Below are positions 22,601 to 35,200 of a stretch of DNA of 64,000 nt, in pieces. The stretch's first letter is position 1. Every line of letters begins with the position of its first letter. This stretch comes from Meandrina meandrites (taxonomy: Eukaryota; Cnidaria; Anthozoa; Scleractinia; Meandrinidae), in the NCBI GenBank assembly GCA_963693305.1, contig OY855915.1:11679340-11743339 (forward strand). The letters are read 5' to 3'. Made by a program: the position numbers and the translations under genes. The notes below the pieces were generated by a model, which was not told where the DNA came from, ran no database searches, and saw nothing but the letters and a program-made list of their open reading frames with translations.

Positions 22601-23728
22601 CCAAACCTTCTCATTTTAGTTAGTAAGTGTAGTGCACAGTGTTAACTGAAATGAACACACGGAAACTGTTCAGTGCTGTAAAATTCAATGACATAGTGCA
22701 CCTGCTGGATCAATTAGTCCAGATTTGAGACCTCAGCAGGGCCATAATGCTGTGTTCATAGAGAAGAAATTTTATTCTCACAGAACTTATCTCCAGGCAG
22801 GTGTAAGGTGCTGCCAAGTTAAATGCTGGGGGGAGGGGACCCTGGGATGAACAAGCAGTCCATCCAACCAGAGATAAGCACCAATTATCTCCATCCAACC
22901 AGAGATAAGCACCTGCTTGGTGATCCATGAGACTCAAACACAGACTTTACTTTTACCTTAGGAGATGAGTGTCGCCTAGTGGCTAGAGCACTGGAATGGT
23001 AATCCAGAGGTCACTGGTTCAAATCCTCCTCCTCCCTACCACTGGATTGATTTGTGTTCAGTGGTCCTGAATTCAACTCCACTAAATAGCCAACTGGTCA
23101 GGCAGCCTCCTGCCAGTTGGGATTTTTAACAAGTTTCTGTTCAATTTACCGTGTCCACAATTAGCAAAACAGTGTTAAACACTCTGTTACTAGAATTATA
23201 ATTTCTATTGTTTTATTTCTACAATGATTTCAACAGATCATGGATAACCTTCTCATCCAAGTTACTGGACGGAAACGTGTTGTACTTTTCAGTCCAAAAG
23301 ATGCCACAAAACTTTATTTAAATGGTGACAAGTCAGAAGTGTTGGACATAGATAACCCAGACTTGTCAAAATATCCTAAATTTGCTGAGGCAATACCCTT
23401 TGAATGTTACTTGGAGCCTGGAGATGTTTTGTTCATCCCTGCAATGTGGTTCCACAATGTTATATCTTTACAGTTTGGAGTAGCAGTCAATGTTTTTTGG
23501 CGCCATCTGGACGCATGTTACTATGACAGCAAGGACACGTACGGCAACAGGGATTTGGTCCCTGCCACAAGGGCCATGCAAATAATGGACCGAGCTATCA
23601 AGGCCTTAGAGGAACTCCCAGAGGAGTACAGAGATTTTTATGCCAGGAGGGTAGTTTGTAAAGTAAAGGAAAAATGCTATAGTGGTACACACGTAAAGAG
23701 TTTTAACAATGTAAATGGCGATGCTTAG
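19692..23728 (+). CDS. TYW5: tRNA wybutosine-synthesizing protein 5 (JmjC-domain tRNA(Phe) hydroxylase)
   Basis: An Fe(II)/2-oxoglutarate oxygenase that hydroxylates the wybutosine precursor at position 37 of tRNA(Phe). Exons: 19692-19927, 20487-20556, 20751-20795, 22071-22208, 23237-23728 (stop TAG). The joined frame is 981 nt, 326 residues; animal TYW5 is near 315. Hallmarks match the family in order: KIHV...[73 protein letters not shown] and [12 protein letters not shown]. The iron ligands are the His and Asp of THYD and the His of WFHN. The ATG at 19692 was chosen because it gives the expected N-terminus; a second ATG two codons later is possible. Introns carry a TTAA-flanked MITE, two short palindromes and a tRNA-derived SINE. 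Confidence 0.96.
20929..21280. mobile_element. TTAA-flanked MITE with internal palindrome, TYW5 intron 3
   Basis: The ends are AGGGACACTGTCACG and CGTGACAGTGTCCCT, directly bordered by TTAA at 20925-20928 and 21281-21284. The 352-bp body lacks coding capacity and contains a short perfect palindrome (AACTTGAAAAAGTCAG and its complement, about 21083-21116). It fits a non-autonomous piggyBac- or Kolobok-type element. Confidence 0.8.
21382..21456. repeat. Two adjacent short palindromes
   Basis: The first, 21382-21419, has arms TCAAAAGCACAAACCTTT and complement. The second, 21423-21456, has arms TAAGAGCTTACATATT and complement. They are separated by three bases. Each is near-perfect with almost no loop. 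Confidence 0.75.
21600..21728 (+). repeat. Probable SINE 3' region with TTTTA-type tail
   Basis: The segment GTGTCCCCAATTAGCACACC followed by AGTGCTAAATAC is similar to the 3' part of the SINE at 22960-23200 and ends in a TTTTA-rich tail. Probably a truncated copy of the same family. Confidence 0.45.
22960..23200 (+). repeat. tRNA-derived SINE in TYW5 intron 4
   Basis: The tRNA-like head has an A-box-like GTCGCCTAGTGGCTAGAGC and a B box GGTTCAAATCC, spaced as in a tRNA gene. It then runs into an unrelated body with CCAACTGG inverted words and the shared 3' segment GTGTCCACAATTAGCAAAAC. It is not a functional tRNA gene because no 3' acceptor stem closes the cloverleaf. Confidence 0.7.
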
Positions 23729-26201
23729 AAAGCCGAGTAGATTAATTCAAAGTGACTAATTATATTCATTAATTCTGAAGATCACGATTGTCGAAAAAGT
23801 TTGTTTTTTATTTCAAAAGATTTTTGCCTTTTTACACTACATTTATATGTTTGCGCGAGTGGTAGCCATTCTTCGTTCCTAATGGATAGCTGCAGGAGCC
23901 AAGTAACTATTCATCAAAATTTCCCCATTCTCATCGGGTTTTCTTTGATCTTTTTGGTTACTTTAGTTAACAAATGTCTGAGATTCGTAAACATGTAACG
24001 GCCAATAATCATCCCCGGTAAATGGAAGTGGGTTGTTTTTCACTTTCCACGAAAGGAAGTTGAAGCCCTCCCGGGGGGGACTCCAGTAAATAAGGTATAT
24101 GGGTATATGCGGCCCCAAAGTGTATGTTTTTTTAGCCTTATTGCTCTTAAAATGGGTCATAAATATTATTTGGTTTCATATTGAAACTGGTTTGTCTTCT
24201 GGTCTGAAACTGTTACGATCGTTTGTCCACGAGTGCATTTACATAAACGTCATGTACCCCTTTTCATCGCTGCGTTTCATCTCAAACGAAAAAGTGAAGT
24301 AACGAAAGAAAATATCATTCGATATGTTATTGCGCGATTTACTAACTATGATATGCAAACTGCGAGTTCTGCAAACTGGTATGGAAAATACTTATTTTGA
24401 TATGAAACAGGCTAAGGATAAAAAATAAGTCCGTCGCACACCCCCATAAAAAAAAAATTTCCGAGCAGTTCCACCCCCCGCGTTGTAGTCTCTGAGACAC
24501 TCGACGAGATGCAGAGTCGTGTGTGCGTAAGTCGACCCATCCGAACAAAAGAAACGGAAAGAGGTTATTGAAATAATCTTGATGTTGTAGACAAACCGCC
24601 GCACTTAGAAGGAACTTTTTCATTTTGTCTGTTTACTCCAAGCCTCGTGCTCTATCTCTTTCAACTGAAGATACTTCCCGTCTTAATTCTTAAAAGGTAA
24701 GTCTACGGAGTTACAATTCCTTCAGAAATGTATTCAAGCGCCACCTATTTGTAAGATAGTTTTGATACATGACGAAATCGATTGTACTCAGAGAGTTTGA
24801 GGCCAGGGCGGGTTTTACGAAGATCCGATGCCATCTAGCATCATTCAATTGCCTTTTTCTTGGATCAGAATCTCACGGTCATTCAATGGCTCAACTTGTT
24901 ATCCTTTCCAACGTGTTTTTTTCTGGATCCATCGATATTCGATATTCTGTTGTCATGGTGCAAGCACGTATGTGTTTTAACTCTTTAATTCCCAAGAATT
25001 ATCAACAAATCAGGTTTACCTTTTCAATAAACGGTGTGTACCAACAAATTGTTCCAAGCCATTACAAGAAAGGAAATGTTCTGCAAAGAGCAAAAAACAT
25101 TTATTTTTATTCCCTGAAGCTAAATTGTAACTCAACAAAATTCAATTGCGATACACGCGTGGCTAACACGCGCTCCACGTGGATCAAAGAAAGCAAATTG
25201 TTTTATAAACAATTTGGCTCCGTTTAATCCCAAATGGCTGCCATTATATCATGGTTCACAGAAAGCTGAACTTTAAAAGCAGCATATAAACAGTAACCCC
25301 AGCAAAATGGATCGCACTTTTGTTATCATTTATAAACGTATGTTCGCATCAGATACCGTGGAATTTCGCTTATAGCCCGAATAACATCCGAATACTGAAA
25401 CAAAAGTCACAGCGGGATGTCGTTGCAACTATTTAGAAGTTGACGGAAATTGTCTATACATGGAGTAGCAGAAACTCATTATGAAACTCATTTCTTGTCA
25501 CGTAACCCTCCCACTGTTTTGTGGCATAGAGCCAATGTTAACTATGTGCTATAAACATCACACACTGATCGGAGAACTGACAGGTTTGTTCAGGCTGAAA
25601 GGGTCTGAAAGCTGTTATGACCGAAAGTTAATGAAAAGTTAATTCTTTTTCTAAAACATGTTTCGCTTTGATAAAACATAAAATGGTTAGGGCATAAACT
25701 TTTTACTGAAATTTTGCAATTTTAAAACTGTAAAATTATGTCTTAACGTGTATGGCATGTATCAATTGGTTGTATCTGATGGGGGCAAATATCAGAGGCG
25801 AATTCTAAGAAGTTGAAAATGCAGTTGAAGGGTCAATTGTCTGATCGATCTCCGAGTCGCACTGGCTTTTTAATAATAAAAAAAGAAGAATCAGAGGAAT
25901 CAGTTTATTTATAGGAGAAAGAATTATCTGTGGTTTCTAAAATCAACTAAAATGATCGTAAGCAGCCTAAGGGACCGGGGTGAGCCAAGCCACATGCGGT
26001 CTACAGGTGATAACCGCCTGACATAATAAAGTGATTGACATTCGATTCGATCGCCAGTGGTTTCTCGTACTAGCCCTGATCAAATTTCCCAAACACAGGA
26101 TGTGCTAACGGCGTATGCTAACTCTGTCATACTTTATATTAATTTGAAGCCTATAAATCGAGCAGTTTTCAACAAGTTCCTGTCCCCAACTCCTGTGCAA
26201 C
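23729..26201. other. Spacer between TYW5 and the LGR gene; no gene supported
   Basis: Contains the unmapped TYW5 3' UTR and the LGR promoter and leader. A 152-codon open frame at 24769-25227 (+) shows no recognisable domain or splice context and is not called. No classical TIR pair was found here, though 24050-24130 and 24420-24540 look repeat-like. Confidence 0.45.
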
Positions 26202-29200
26202 ATGTTCGCTGTGTTATGGGCGATTTTGGTGCTTGCTTCGCTTGGAGAAGGAGAAAGATGTCCCGACAAATGCCACTGTACTATGAGTTTAATGAATGAC
26301 ACGACAGACGTGAGATGCCTCGGGATGTCCTCTTTTCCACCCCTGGACGATTTTCCAACCAATACAACATCACTGTAAGTCTTGCTTTTTACACATTTAT
26401 TGTCGCCTTCAAATAACTCATCCCATTTCCTCCATGCCTTCAAAGCAATCGAACACGCCATGCCAAGTGACTGAATGCCATTTATCCCAGCAGTGTAAGT
26501 GATATGTGTATTTTTGCACTGAGCTCTTTACCTCGTGGCATTTCGCAATCGCGTGCAAGCGAAGGAAATTGGGTTTTAAAAATATCTATTGTTATTGAAA
26601 ATAGCGCCCGCAGAATGGCTGGTGAAAGCAAGCTTGTACATGTTACTACGGTCTTTTAAACTACATATTAAAACGTCTTCCGGTAGAATCGCTCTGTCCT
26701 TTTGTAACATTGTTTGTGTCGCAAGAAAATAATTCCATTATCACGCAAATGATATCGTTCAAAGGTACACTAAACTTTAAATGGACTTTACACTTCACTG
26801 CACAATCCCAACTCCACAGATGAGATACACTCCCTCAATCCTTATTCTGGGAAAAGATCCATCTCAACTTGTTGTACCAAAGTTAGATATCTAACAGTTT
26901 CCTTTCACATATTTGATTCTCAAGTTATCAGGTTATAATCGAATTTTTTTTTTATCTCATTAGGATTTGACGCGCTCCCGCCTCTCACATATGATGCGAA
27001 AAAAATTAGGGAGCGCTTGCAGATTTTTCCCTTTCGGCTCTGCTCAGGACGTTTTGAGAGAAAAATAGACTATCCATAGTATAAAAAGAAGATCGTTTCC
27101 TGCGCTGTTTTAAAATTTTTTTTTTTTTTTTAAAATATAGTCGCCATAACCTCATAAGAAAGAACATGGTTTGCGTAAAAACAAATTTTGCCAGACACCC
27201 TTGCAAACATTTGATGCCGAAAAGAGTCGGTATGTTAATTATTGTCACACTAAAAGTCAACATCAATGCAATAATAAGCTCAACCAGACCGACAATGTTT
27301 TTTATGAGCTGAACAGACTGGCTGAAAATTTCTGCGCGGCATTTTTTTATTTCTAAAAGCTTGCAAAGGCAGCTTGCTTATTTCTCTTTTTGTTTCCGCG
27401 CCGCCGATATAACTTACGCGGAAAAACTCGTTCTGCTTGCTAAGTTGTTATAACCAGTTGATATTTTTACTATAGCTCTAACCATCTGCTTACGAGTTCT
27501 CTTTTTTTCCTGTGTTCAAAACTTAGTAAGTCTAGAATTTTAGACTTAAGCGGAACAAGACTGGCCAACTGAACTATATATTTAGGGAAACCATTTGAGA
27601 GACATAAGAGTCGATTATTTGCGATGTTTACTGGCTTTATTAATTTCTGTTTACTCTGTTTCTCCAGTGTTTATATACGCCTCTAAATGCGATCGTATTT
27701 CGACTTTTCTTTTCCTATTAAATCGCACGATTTCGAGTGCAATTTGAGAAAATAAACGACATACAATAGTTTAATTTTTGCGGGATTAGAGCATCTGAAC
27801 AGAGTATAAAAACAAATAATTTTAAAATGCTTACAAAACTAACAGAAAGCATCGAATCTACGTTTGCTATCATTGGTTAGCTCTTTCAAAATTCCGAAAA
27901 TAAAATAATTCTACATTTAAAACTAGTTTTATTGATTCTCATTTCAAGAGTGTACGGTTTTTCAATGAATTTCTTTGTTTTCTTTAGAAAGTGCGCTCAA
28001 CCAGTTATCCACAACAAAGAACTTAAGTTTTATCAAGAGCTCTTTTGTTTTGTCTTGGTTGTCAAGTGAGCTCGGAATAATAATTTCTAGAGATTAGCTG
28101 GTTGTTTGCTGGTAGTTCTTGGCTCTTGAGCCACCCAGGCTGAATTTTATCATCTAAGCAATTCCAAATTCATAATATTATGAGAAGTTCTGAGAAAACG
28201 GCATTACAAATTACATCAAGAAAATATCATCCTGTTTGATAGTTTTCTTTTTTTCTCCTTATCTATCTATTGGAAATTACACAAATACTGGAAGGAGAAA
28301 TTACTTGTTGATAACAAACACGTTCCGTTTACATTTAAATAATCTCACTGGTCACCAGTTTCTATCACCTGCAAGAACGTTTTCGAAACAAAGGAACAAA
28401 AATTTCTGCTGAGACCAACCACAGTGTTTTTGAGAATAACCTGGCAGAAGGACGTCAGCTTACAAAACACCAGATTCCAACTCTGTTATTGACAGGAAAC
28501 CGCTTTGTTTGAAGTTGTTTTCAATAAAAAAAGATAACACTTCCTGTACCAGGGAAAATGAGAAACCGCGGTTGCTGGGCAGAAGTGGTGGCGGGGAACA
28601 TTCCTCTTTCGTAAACGGTCGATGCCATTTTAGGGACACTTTTTTTCACTATCATCGAAAATTTCTTTCTACTAAAAAACATACGTGTCACCACCCACGA
28701 TCGAACCTGGAACCTCCGGCATACTAACATTCCTCTCTCACCATCTACATCACCAAGTTGATCCGCCAAACCCCTGAAAATGTTTATTATGCAAGTTACC
28801 TTTCTGAACTGTCAGCTGACCCTATTTGTATCCCTATCCCAAACCTAATATCTAGCTTAGGTCCAATAATCGCCTTATCTAGGCCAAATTTCACCTCTTT
28901 CGACCTAGTCCTGGCCTAAATTAGAGCAAATATGGCATCGTCCATTCCAAAATAGCTAATAATTATAATAGCATCGATCGTTTACCAAAACTCGCGCTGG
29001 CGAGGAGAACTCACTTGATAACTGTAAAAACGCGCGCGGGTACCGTGTGGCACTCCCTCGCTGCGTCCACGCAGTTCTCGTCAGTCGTGGCTCGATTGAG
29101 AATTCTACGTTCGCTTTTCTGTCATCTGAGAGACAAGAATAGTCTACTATGACTTGCAACATGTAATGCTATAACCAATGTGATTGTCTCCAAACTTTGG

Positions 29201-32200
29201 TTTCTATAGCATGTACAAATCAAAAACATACCACTCTCCAGGATGCGGTGCAAGTTCTATACAACATTTGCTGCAACATTTTTGCATTATCCAAAAACTT
29301 GCCATTCCTGTTGGTTCACAAAGAAAATAATACCCAGATTTCCTATAATTGTTGCAGAGACTTAGGTTTGAATTCGGTACACACACAAGCGGGAACAATA
29401 AGGATTTCTTGTGCACACGAGGTAACACGTTGTTTTGTTGCGAGGACAAACGAATCTTGCCCCAGGCACGTTGCTCGCACTGACATTCCCTGTGGTGAAG
29501 CTTATACCGTCCCACGCATAATATTTCTAAATATTCCTTAACAAAACGATGTCGATCTCCATACACGTTTTTTCAGCAAAAAATCCGAAATAAAATTGTT
29601 TAAAATGCCACGACTCGATACCAAACTCTTTCTTTTGTTTCTACATGTACGGTAACCTAAGTCATTTTCTTTCTCTTCTTAAAATTTGTTTTGATTAAGG
29701 AAACAAAACATCTTTTCCTTCTGTTGCAGGCACATAATGCAGTCTTCTTTCTCAAACCTTCCAGCGGGCGAACTGAGCAAGTTGAAGCAACTATCAATAA
29801 TGTACGTATTTTGCAATTTGAACATTACTGAGCAATGGACGTACATGTACATGGACCATAAAATACATGATCCTCAAGGGTCATCTAAAGCTAATACATT
29901 TGAGCCCGGGCTGCGGTGGGGTGTATCAAGGAAAATAGTGGAGGTGGTCCCAAAATAGTGTCTTGCTTCAATTGGATCCTTGGACTCTTAACAGATCCTT
30001 CCATGATGGTTACAGAAATCCTCATTTTTGTGGAGGGTTTTTGAGAATAGATGTTGTCTTTGATCCCCAAAACCCCAAGACCTCCACTGAAAACTGGCAA
30101 TTGTTGCTGTTGTCGTTTGACGGTGTTATTTTATTTAATTGCCATTTAATAATGATTATGATGATAACAACAATACCTTTGTTAGATACATCCGTAAAAT
30201 GGTTTCTCAGTAGTTATTACAATCTACGAAACGATAAAAAGAAACTATATACAATCAAAGTAAGTAAATCTATCAAAGTCACAAATCTAAAAATTGCTCC
30301 AGAGCTCGGGTCTTAAGTGCGTTTTTAAATGACGGTAATGAGTTTACAGAGGCTATGTTTTGTGGAAGATTGTTCCATTGTCGAATGGCCCTATACGCTG
30401 CTGACTTGAACAGTGGCACGTTAAGCTTATGCTTAGATCTTGTGTTGATCATGAGCGACATGAGCGAGTGGACTTGAGATCTCAACGTAAACTTAACTTA
30501 ATGGCGTATGTCTTAATTAAGTTTATGGTTAAACGTATTCGGAAGCAACTGAATTTAAGCAGGTTAGAATTATATTGTGTTTGATTCACAGACTTCTACA
30601 AAACAACAAGATAAGCGACATTCAAGATGGCGCATTTGATGGACTGAATGATCTTTATGAAATGTGAGTAATTAATACAATTGTAGCCTTGTTGAAGTTT
30701 ATAAATAAAATTTTTAGTTCGTACTTACCAGGGTAGAAATAACATTCGCATTACTTCATAATCGAGAAATTGTAGATGTCCAAGAGAGTTCCAAGCAAGA
30801 AGCCAAAAAAAAAAAGATTCACGTAAAATCTTCAGCCAGGTGGCCATTTCTTCTGCCCCTTTATTTGCCTTCTTGATCGACGGTCCATACGTAGGACAGT
30901 TCCGAGTGTCAGAACATATGTAATTTGTGTATTTTCAAGAACTAATATCTCACCATTTTCTCGTATATTTCTAGAAATTTGGAACACAACAGATTGGCGA
31001 AGTTTCCCATTTTCAAGACCAAATCGCCCCTGAAGAAACTGTAAGTACAAAACTGCGTCGAATGTGGGTAGAACGCTTGCAAATCGAACTCGAATCAACC
31101 ATTTCCACAGGGCTTTCTGTTTAGGGAAAGCTATTTTCTGTTTGAACATTAGCTTGATAGAAAGCGTGACGAGTCTGCGTGACTAGTAGGCGTGACAAGC
31201 TTGCCCAAGAAGCGGGCGTGACCAGCGCGTGAACTTGCATCTTGTGTCTCTGTACCTAATAGTGAATTCTCTACAAATATGGATCCATAACTCGTCAAAT
31301 TAACACGTTACATTTTTTTCAGGTATCTAAGCAATAACAACATCAGAGAACTGCCACATATGTCCCTTAAAAATCTCCCGGAGTTGGAAAATTTGTAAGT
31401 AATAACACATCAAACAACATTTGATGTATCCTACAATTGTAGTGTTTGTGATAACTAGCACGAAGCAATAAACCTTAACTTGTATGTTTTTGGAGGAAAT
31501 GACATCCATTGCTGCCAAGGAGACTTGATTACCCAAAAGCATACATTCAGTTTTTTCATAGTTGATTTCAAGTCCAAAGCACTTAATAAACAAGTCAGTG
31601 GTGCAAAGCAGGGCTTCGAGGGACTTCCTGTTTCTTACAAAGGCTGTAACATCGTCAGCAAACATTTCAAGTTTAAGGCGGAGGTACAACTGAAGCCTGT
31701 TTTTCCACCGCTAAACTTGGTTTAATGCGAATTTTTCGTCCGCGTTTCAAGTAATCCTGAAGCTCTATGCTTATTTCACAAAGCTATGTTTAGCGGTGTT
31801 TTGTAAATATTTTGATGATTTTTAGGGATGTTTTGAAAGAGATAGTTTTTCTCAAAGGATTAGTAAAATTTGGAGAAATAAGAAATATTAAAGATTTAAT
31901 GTGATTTTAAAATTAGAATTTGAAGTTAAAAATTAGTATAACAGTCCCTTGACAACCTGGGGTGCTCTTGCGTGGGGGTCAACTGTCTGTTAGTGTTTCA
32001 AAAATAATTTTCTTTCTTCTATTCCTTCCTTAAATCTCTTAAAATTTCACTCAAAATCGGGTGTACCCCCACCTTAATTTCTTCCTTATCGACTTGAATC
32101 CCTTGGATATTGTTATTTCCGCGTACGGAGATAGCAAGAATTTCAAGACAGATGATAAACAAATACGCTGATAGGGGGTCACCTTGTCTAACACCTCTCC

Positions 32201-35200
32201 GTATGTTGATTGGGCCCGTCGAGAAACCATTATTCATAACTGAACTTGTTATATTTTGATAAAAAGTCCTAATCCAACGCACGAAGAAAGGGCCAAAGTT
32301 AAAAGTTAACAGCGTTTTTAACATAAAACTTCGAATCAAACGCTTTTATAAAATCAATTGCTAACATAAGGGCTTTAATCTTTTTCAGTTCAGGAAATTC
32401 TAACTGCGTGGAAGATAGACTTTCCTTTAACATAGGCATTTTGATTGTGATGTATTATATCGGGTAAAACCTCCTGAAGTCTTTTTGCAATTGCTTTTGA
32501 TCCAATCTTAGCATCCACATTTATTAACGAGATTGGTCTCCAGTTTGAAATATGTCTCCTGTCTTTTCCTTTCTTTTCTATCAAAGTGATAATCGCTTGC
32601 TTTTGTGAATTTGATAACTCACCGTAGTCAAAAGCACATTTAGACTTTCTACTAGAAGATTACCTAGAACACCCCAGAATGTTTTGTAAAATTCTACAGG
32701 AAGTCCATCATTTCCTGGTGGTTTATTTTTTTTAAAGATTCAAGGCTTTTAAAACATTCTTCCACCGTTAGCTTTCCTTCACATGTTGCTGCTCTATTTC
32801 TAGAAATTTGGGACACAACAAATTGGCGAAGTTTCCCATTTTCAAGACCAAATCGCCCCTGAAGAAACTGTAAGAACAAACATTCTTGAATTGTAAGAAT
32901 TTATGCAAAACTGCGTCGAATGTGGGTAGAACGCTTGCAAATCGAACTCGAATCAACCATTTCCTCAGGGCTTTCTACTAAGGGAAAGCTATTTTCTGTT
33001 TGGATATTAGCTTGATAGAAGGCGCGACGAGTCTGCGTGACTAGTGGGCGCGAGAAGCTTGCCCAAGAAGCGGGCGTGACCAGCGCGTGAACTTGCATTT
33101 TGTGTCGCTGTACCTAATAGTGAATTCTCTACAAATATGGATCCATAACTCGTCAAATTAACACGTAACATTTTTTTTCAGGTATCTAAACAATAATAAC
33201 ATCAGAGAACTGTCACTTATGTCCCTTAAAAATCTCCCGGAGCTGGAACATTTGTAAGTAACAACACATCAAACAACATTTGATGTACCCTGCAGTTGTA
33301 GTGTTTGTGATAACTAGCACGAAGCAATAAACCGACACGAAGTCCAAGGCACAACACAAACAGTCGCCATGTTTAATCTGATCTGTGTCAAGTCCCAGAT
33401 GTACATTACTAGTTCCCAGTACACCACAACAATGTATCCATTAGTTTAAAAATAATCAATAGGCCATTTCTGAGTTACCTTTTGCCTCTGCGTCAAAACG
33501 TGTCTAGGTGCGAAACCATTCATATGAAAATGAGTTTCACCTGCACGTCCATTTTCATGCAAATCAAACTCATTTTCATTTGAATGGTTTCGCACGAGGA
33601 CTCGTTGTGAAAATGAGGAAAGGGCAACTCGGAAAAGGCCTATTAATTGCCAACCTTTTATTTCTATTTTACAGAGAATTAGATGAGACAAACATTACAG
33701 AAATACCAGCTTATACGTTCTCCAACAACAAAAACCTTTTGATTTTGTAAGTAATCAACTTTTGCCGGTTTTTTGCGATCATTTGTTTGTTCGTTATATA
33801 CGTTTTAGAGTTTTTATTTGACTGTTTTTGTTTCTGTTCATTTTCCCCTGCTTCATCATCCTTGTTAAAATCAATTTATCGCTGTTAAATTCCCAGTTGA
33901 GTTTTTCTTAGACTTACAAAACAGAGTTCGTGTTTTTTAACTAGTAAGAAAGACGAGCATCGGATCAATGACAATACTACTGAGAAAGACATTTTTTTGT
34001 CAATTCTTTAATTATTCTGTTAATTTGTTCCCGTAGGAGCCTTCAGAAATCCTCTTTGAAAAAAATTGACGACGATGCTTTCACAGATTCAAACATCCAA
34101 GAACTGTAAGTGTTAAAGAACTATCAGGATTTTGTACCAGAGCGCAGTTTCCCACGCATGCCAACCGTTACATGCCCTCGTCACGCAACGCTTTCTGCCG
34201 TAAGAGAATCGTTGTGTTACTCATTGATTCCGAAAGAGGACGTGCCCTGACCGCTTTTTTGCCTGTCTTGTCAGGTTTTTACAAGAAACAAAGATCACGT
34301 CATTGCCAGCCAAAGGACTTGATCATTTAGAGAAGTTAAACCTGGAAGGTGTTGAAAACTTTTGGTCCATTCCTTCTGGTCTGAGTAGCATTCATGAGGT
34401 GTACGTGAGTCAATATAACTCATTCTTATGCTGTGCTTTCCACTTGAACACATACCAGCGAAGAGTCGCCAGGAAGAGTGATAATGGAGGTAATTCAATT
34501 TCTACACATTCGACAACAAAAAGTACAACAACAGCTCCACCCACCACAGCAAGTACTCAACCTTCTACAACTGCTCCGGTCACTTCTGAAGTCTCCAGTA
34601 CTTCGACTACGGCTGCTCACAACTCAAGCCAACACGGGAATGTTTCAACGCCTGCTGTGACTACACCTCACAACCCGTGGGGAAAGAGAAAACGTCGAGA
34701 AATCCCATGGGGATTTCAGACACCGGAACCAACAACAAACGGAAGTTCCGGCGGGGTTACCCAAGGGGTAACTACTCCTGGATCAAGTGGTGGAGCTCCA
34801 ACTTTCCCCGGTGGAGGTGGCTTTTTGACTGGAACGGTTACTCATCCACCTACAATTACCCACGAAAACACACCGAACAGCAGTATTCCTGTAGTCAAAG
34901 AACCACCCCCTAAGGACGTGATTTGTTTACCAAAAAGAGATGCTTACAACCCTTGTGAGGACATTATGGGTGCAAAATGGCTGACTGTGGTGTCATTGAT
35001 GGTAGGAAGTGTTGCACTGGTGGCGAATCTTGTAGTGGTCGTAGTTATGTTGACAAGCGACCGTCGATTGAATGTTCACCGTTTCCTGATGAGCAATTTA
35101 GCCTTTGCCGATTTCTGCCTTGGTTTATACATATTTATACTGGTATGCGTATCGATGAACACTTCAGGCGAATATTATAACCATGTTAAAACCTGGCAGT

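Noticed and set aside
22969..23040. Possible tRNA gene
   Set aside because: A and B boxes are present but the acceptor stem does not close and the sequence continues into a SINE body; called as SINE.
24769..25227. 152-codon frame on the plus strand between TYW5 and LGR
   Set aside because: No domain, no family resemblance, no convincing splice or promoter context. A chance frame of this length is not surprising in 64 kb.
27530..27600. LRR-like words (LDLSGTRLAN in one frame) in LGR intron 1
   Set aside because: A stop follows immediately, there is no donor in phase 2, and the repeat ladder is already continuous from exon 1 to exon 2. Chance or a dead exon; not supportable.
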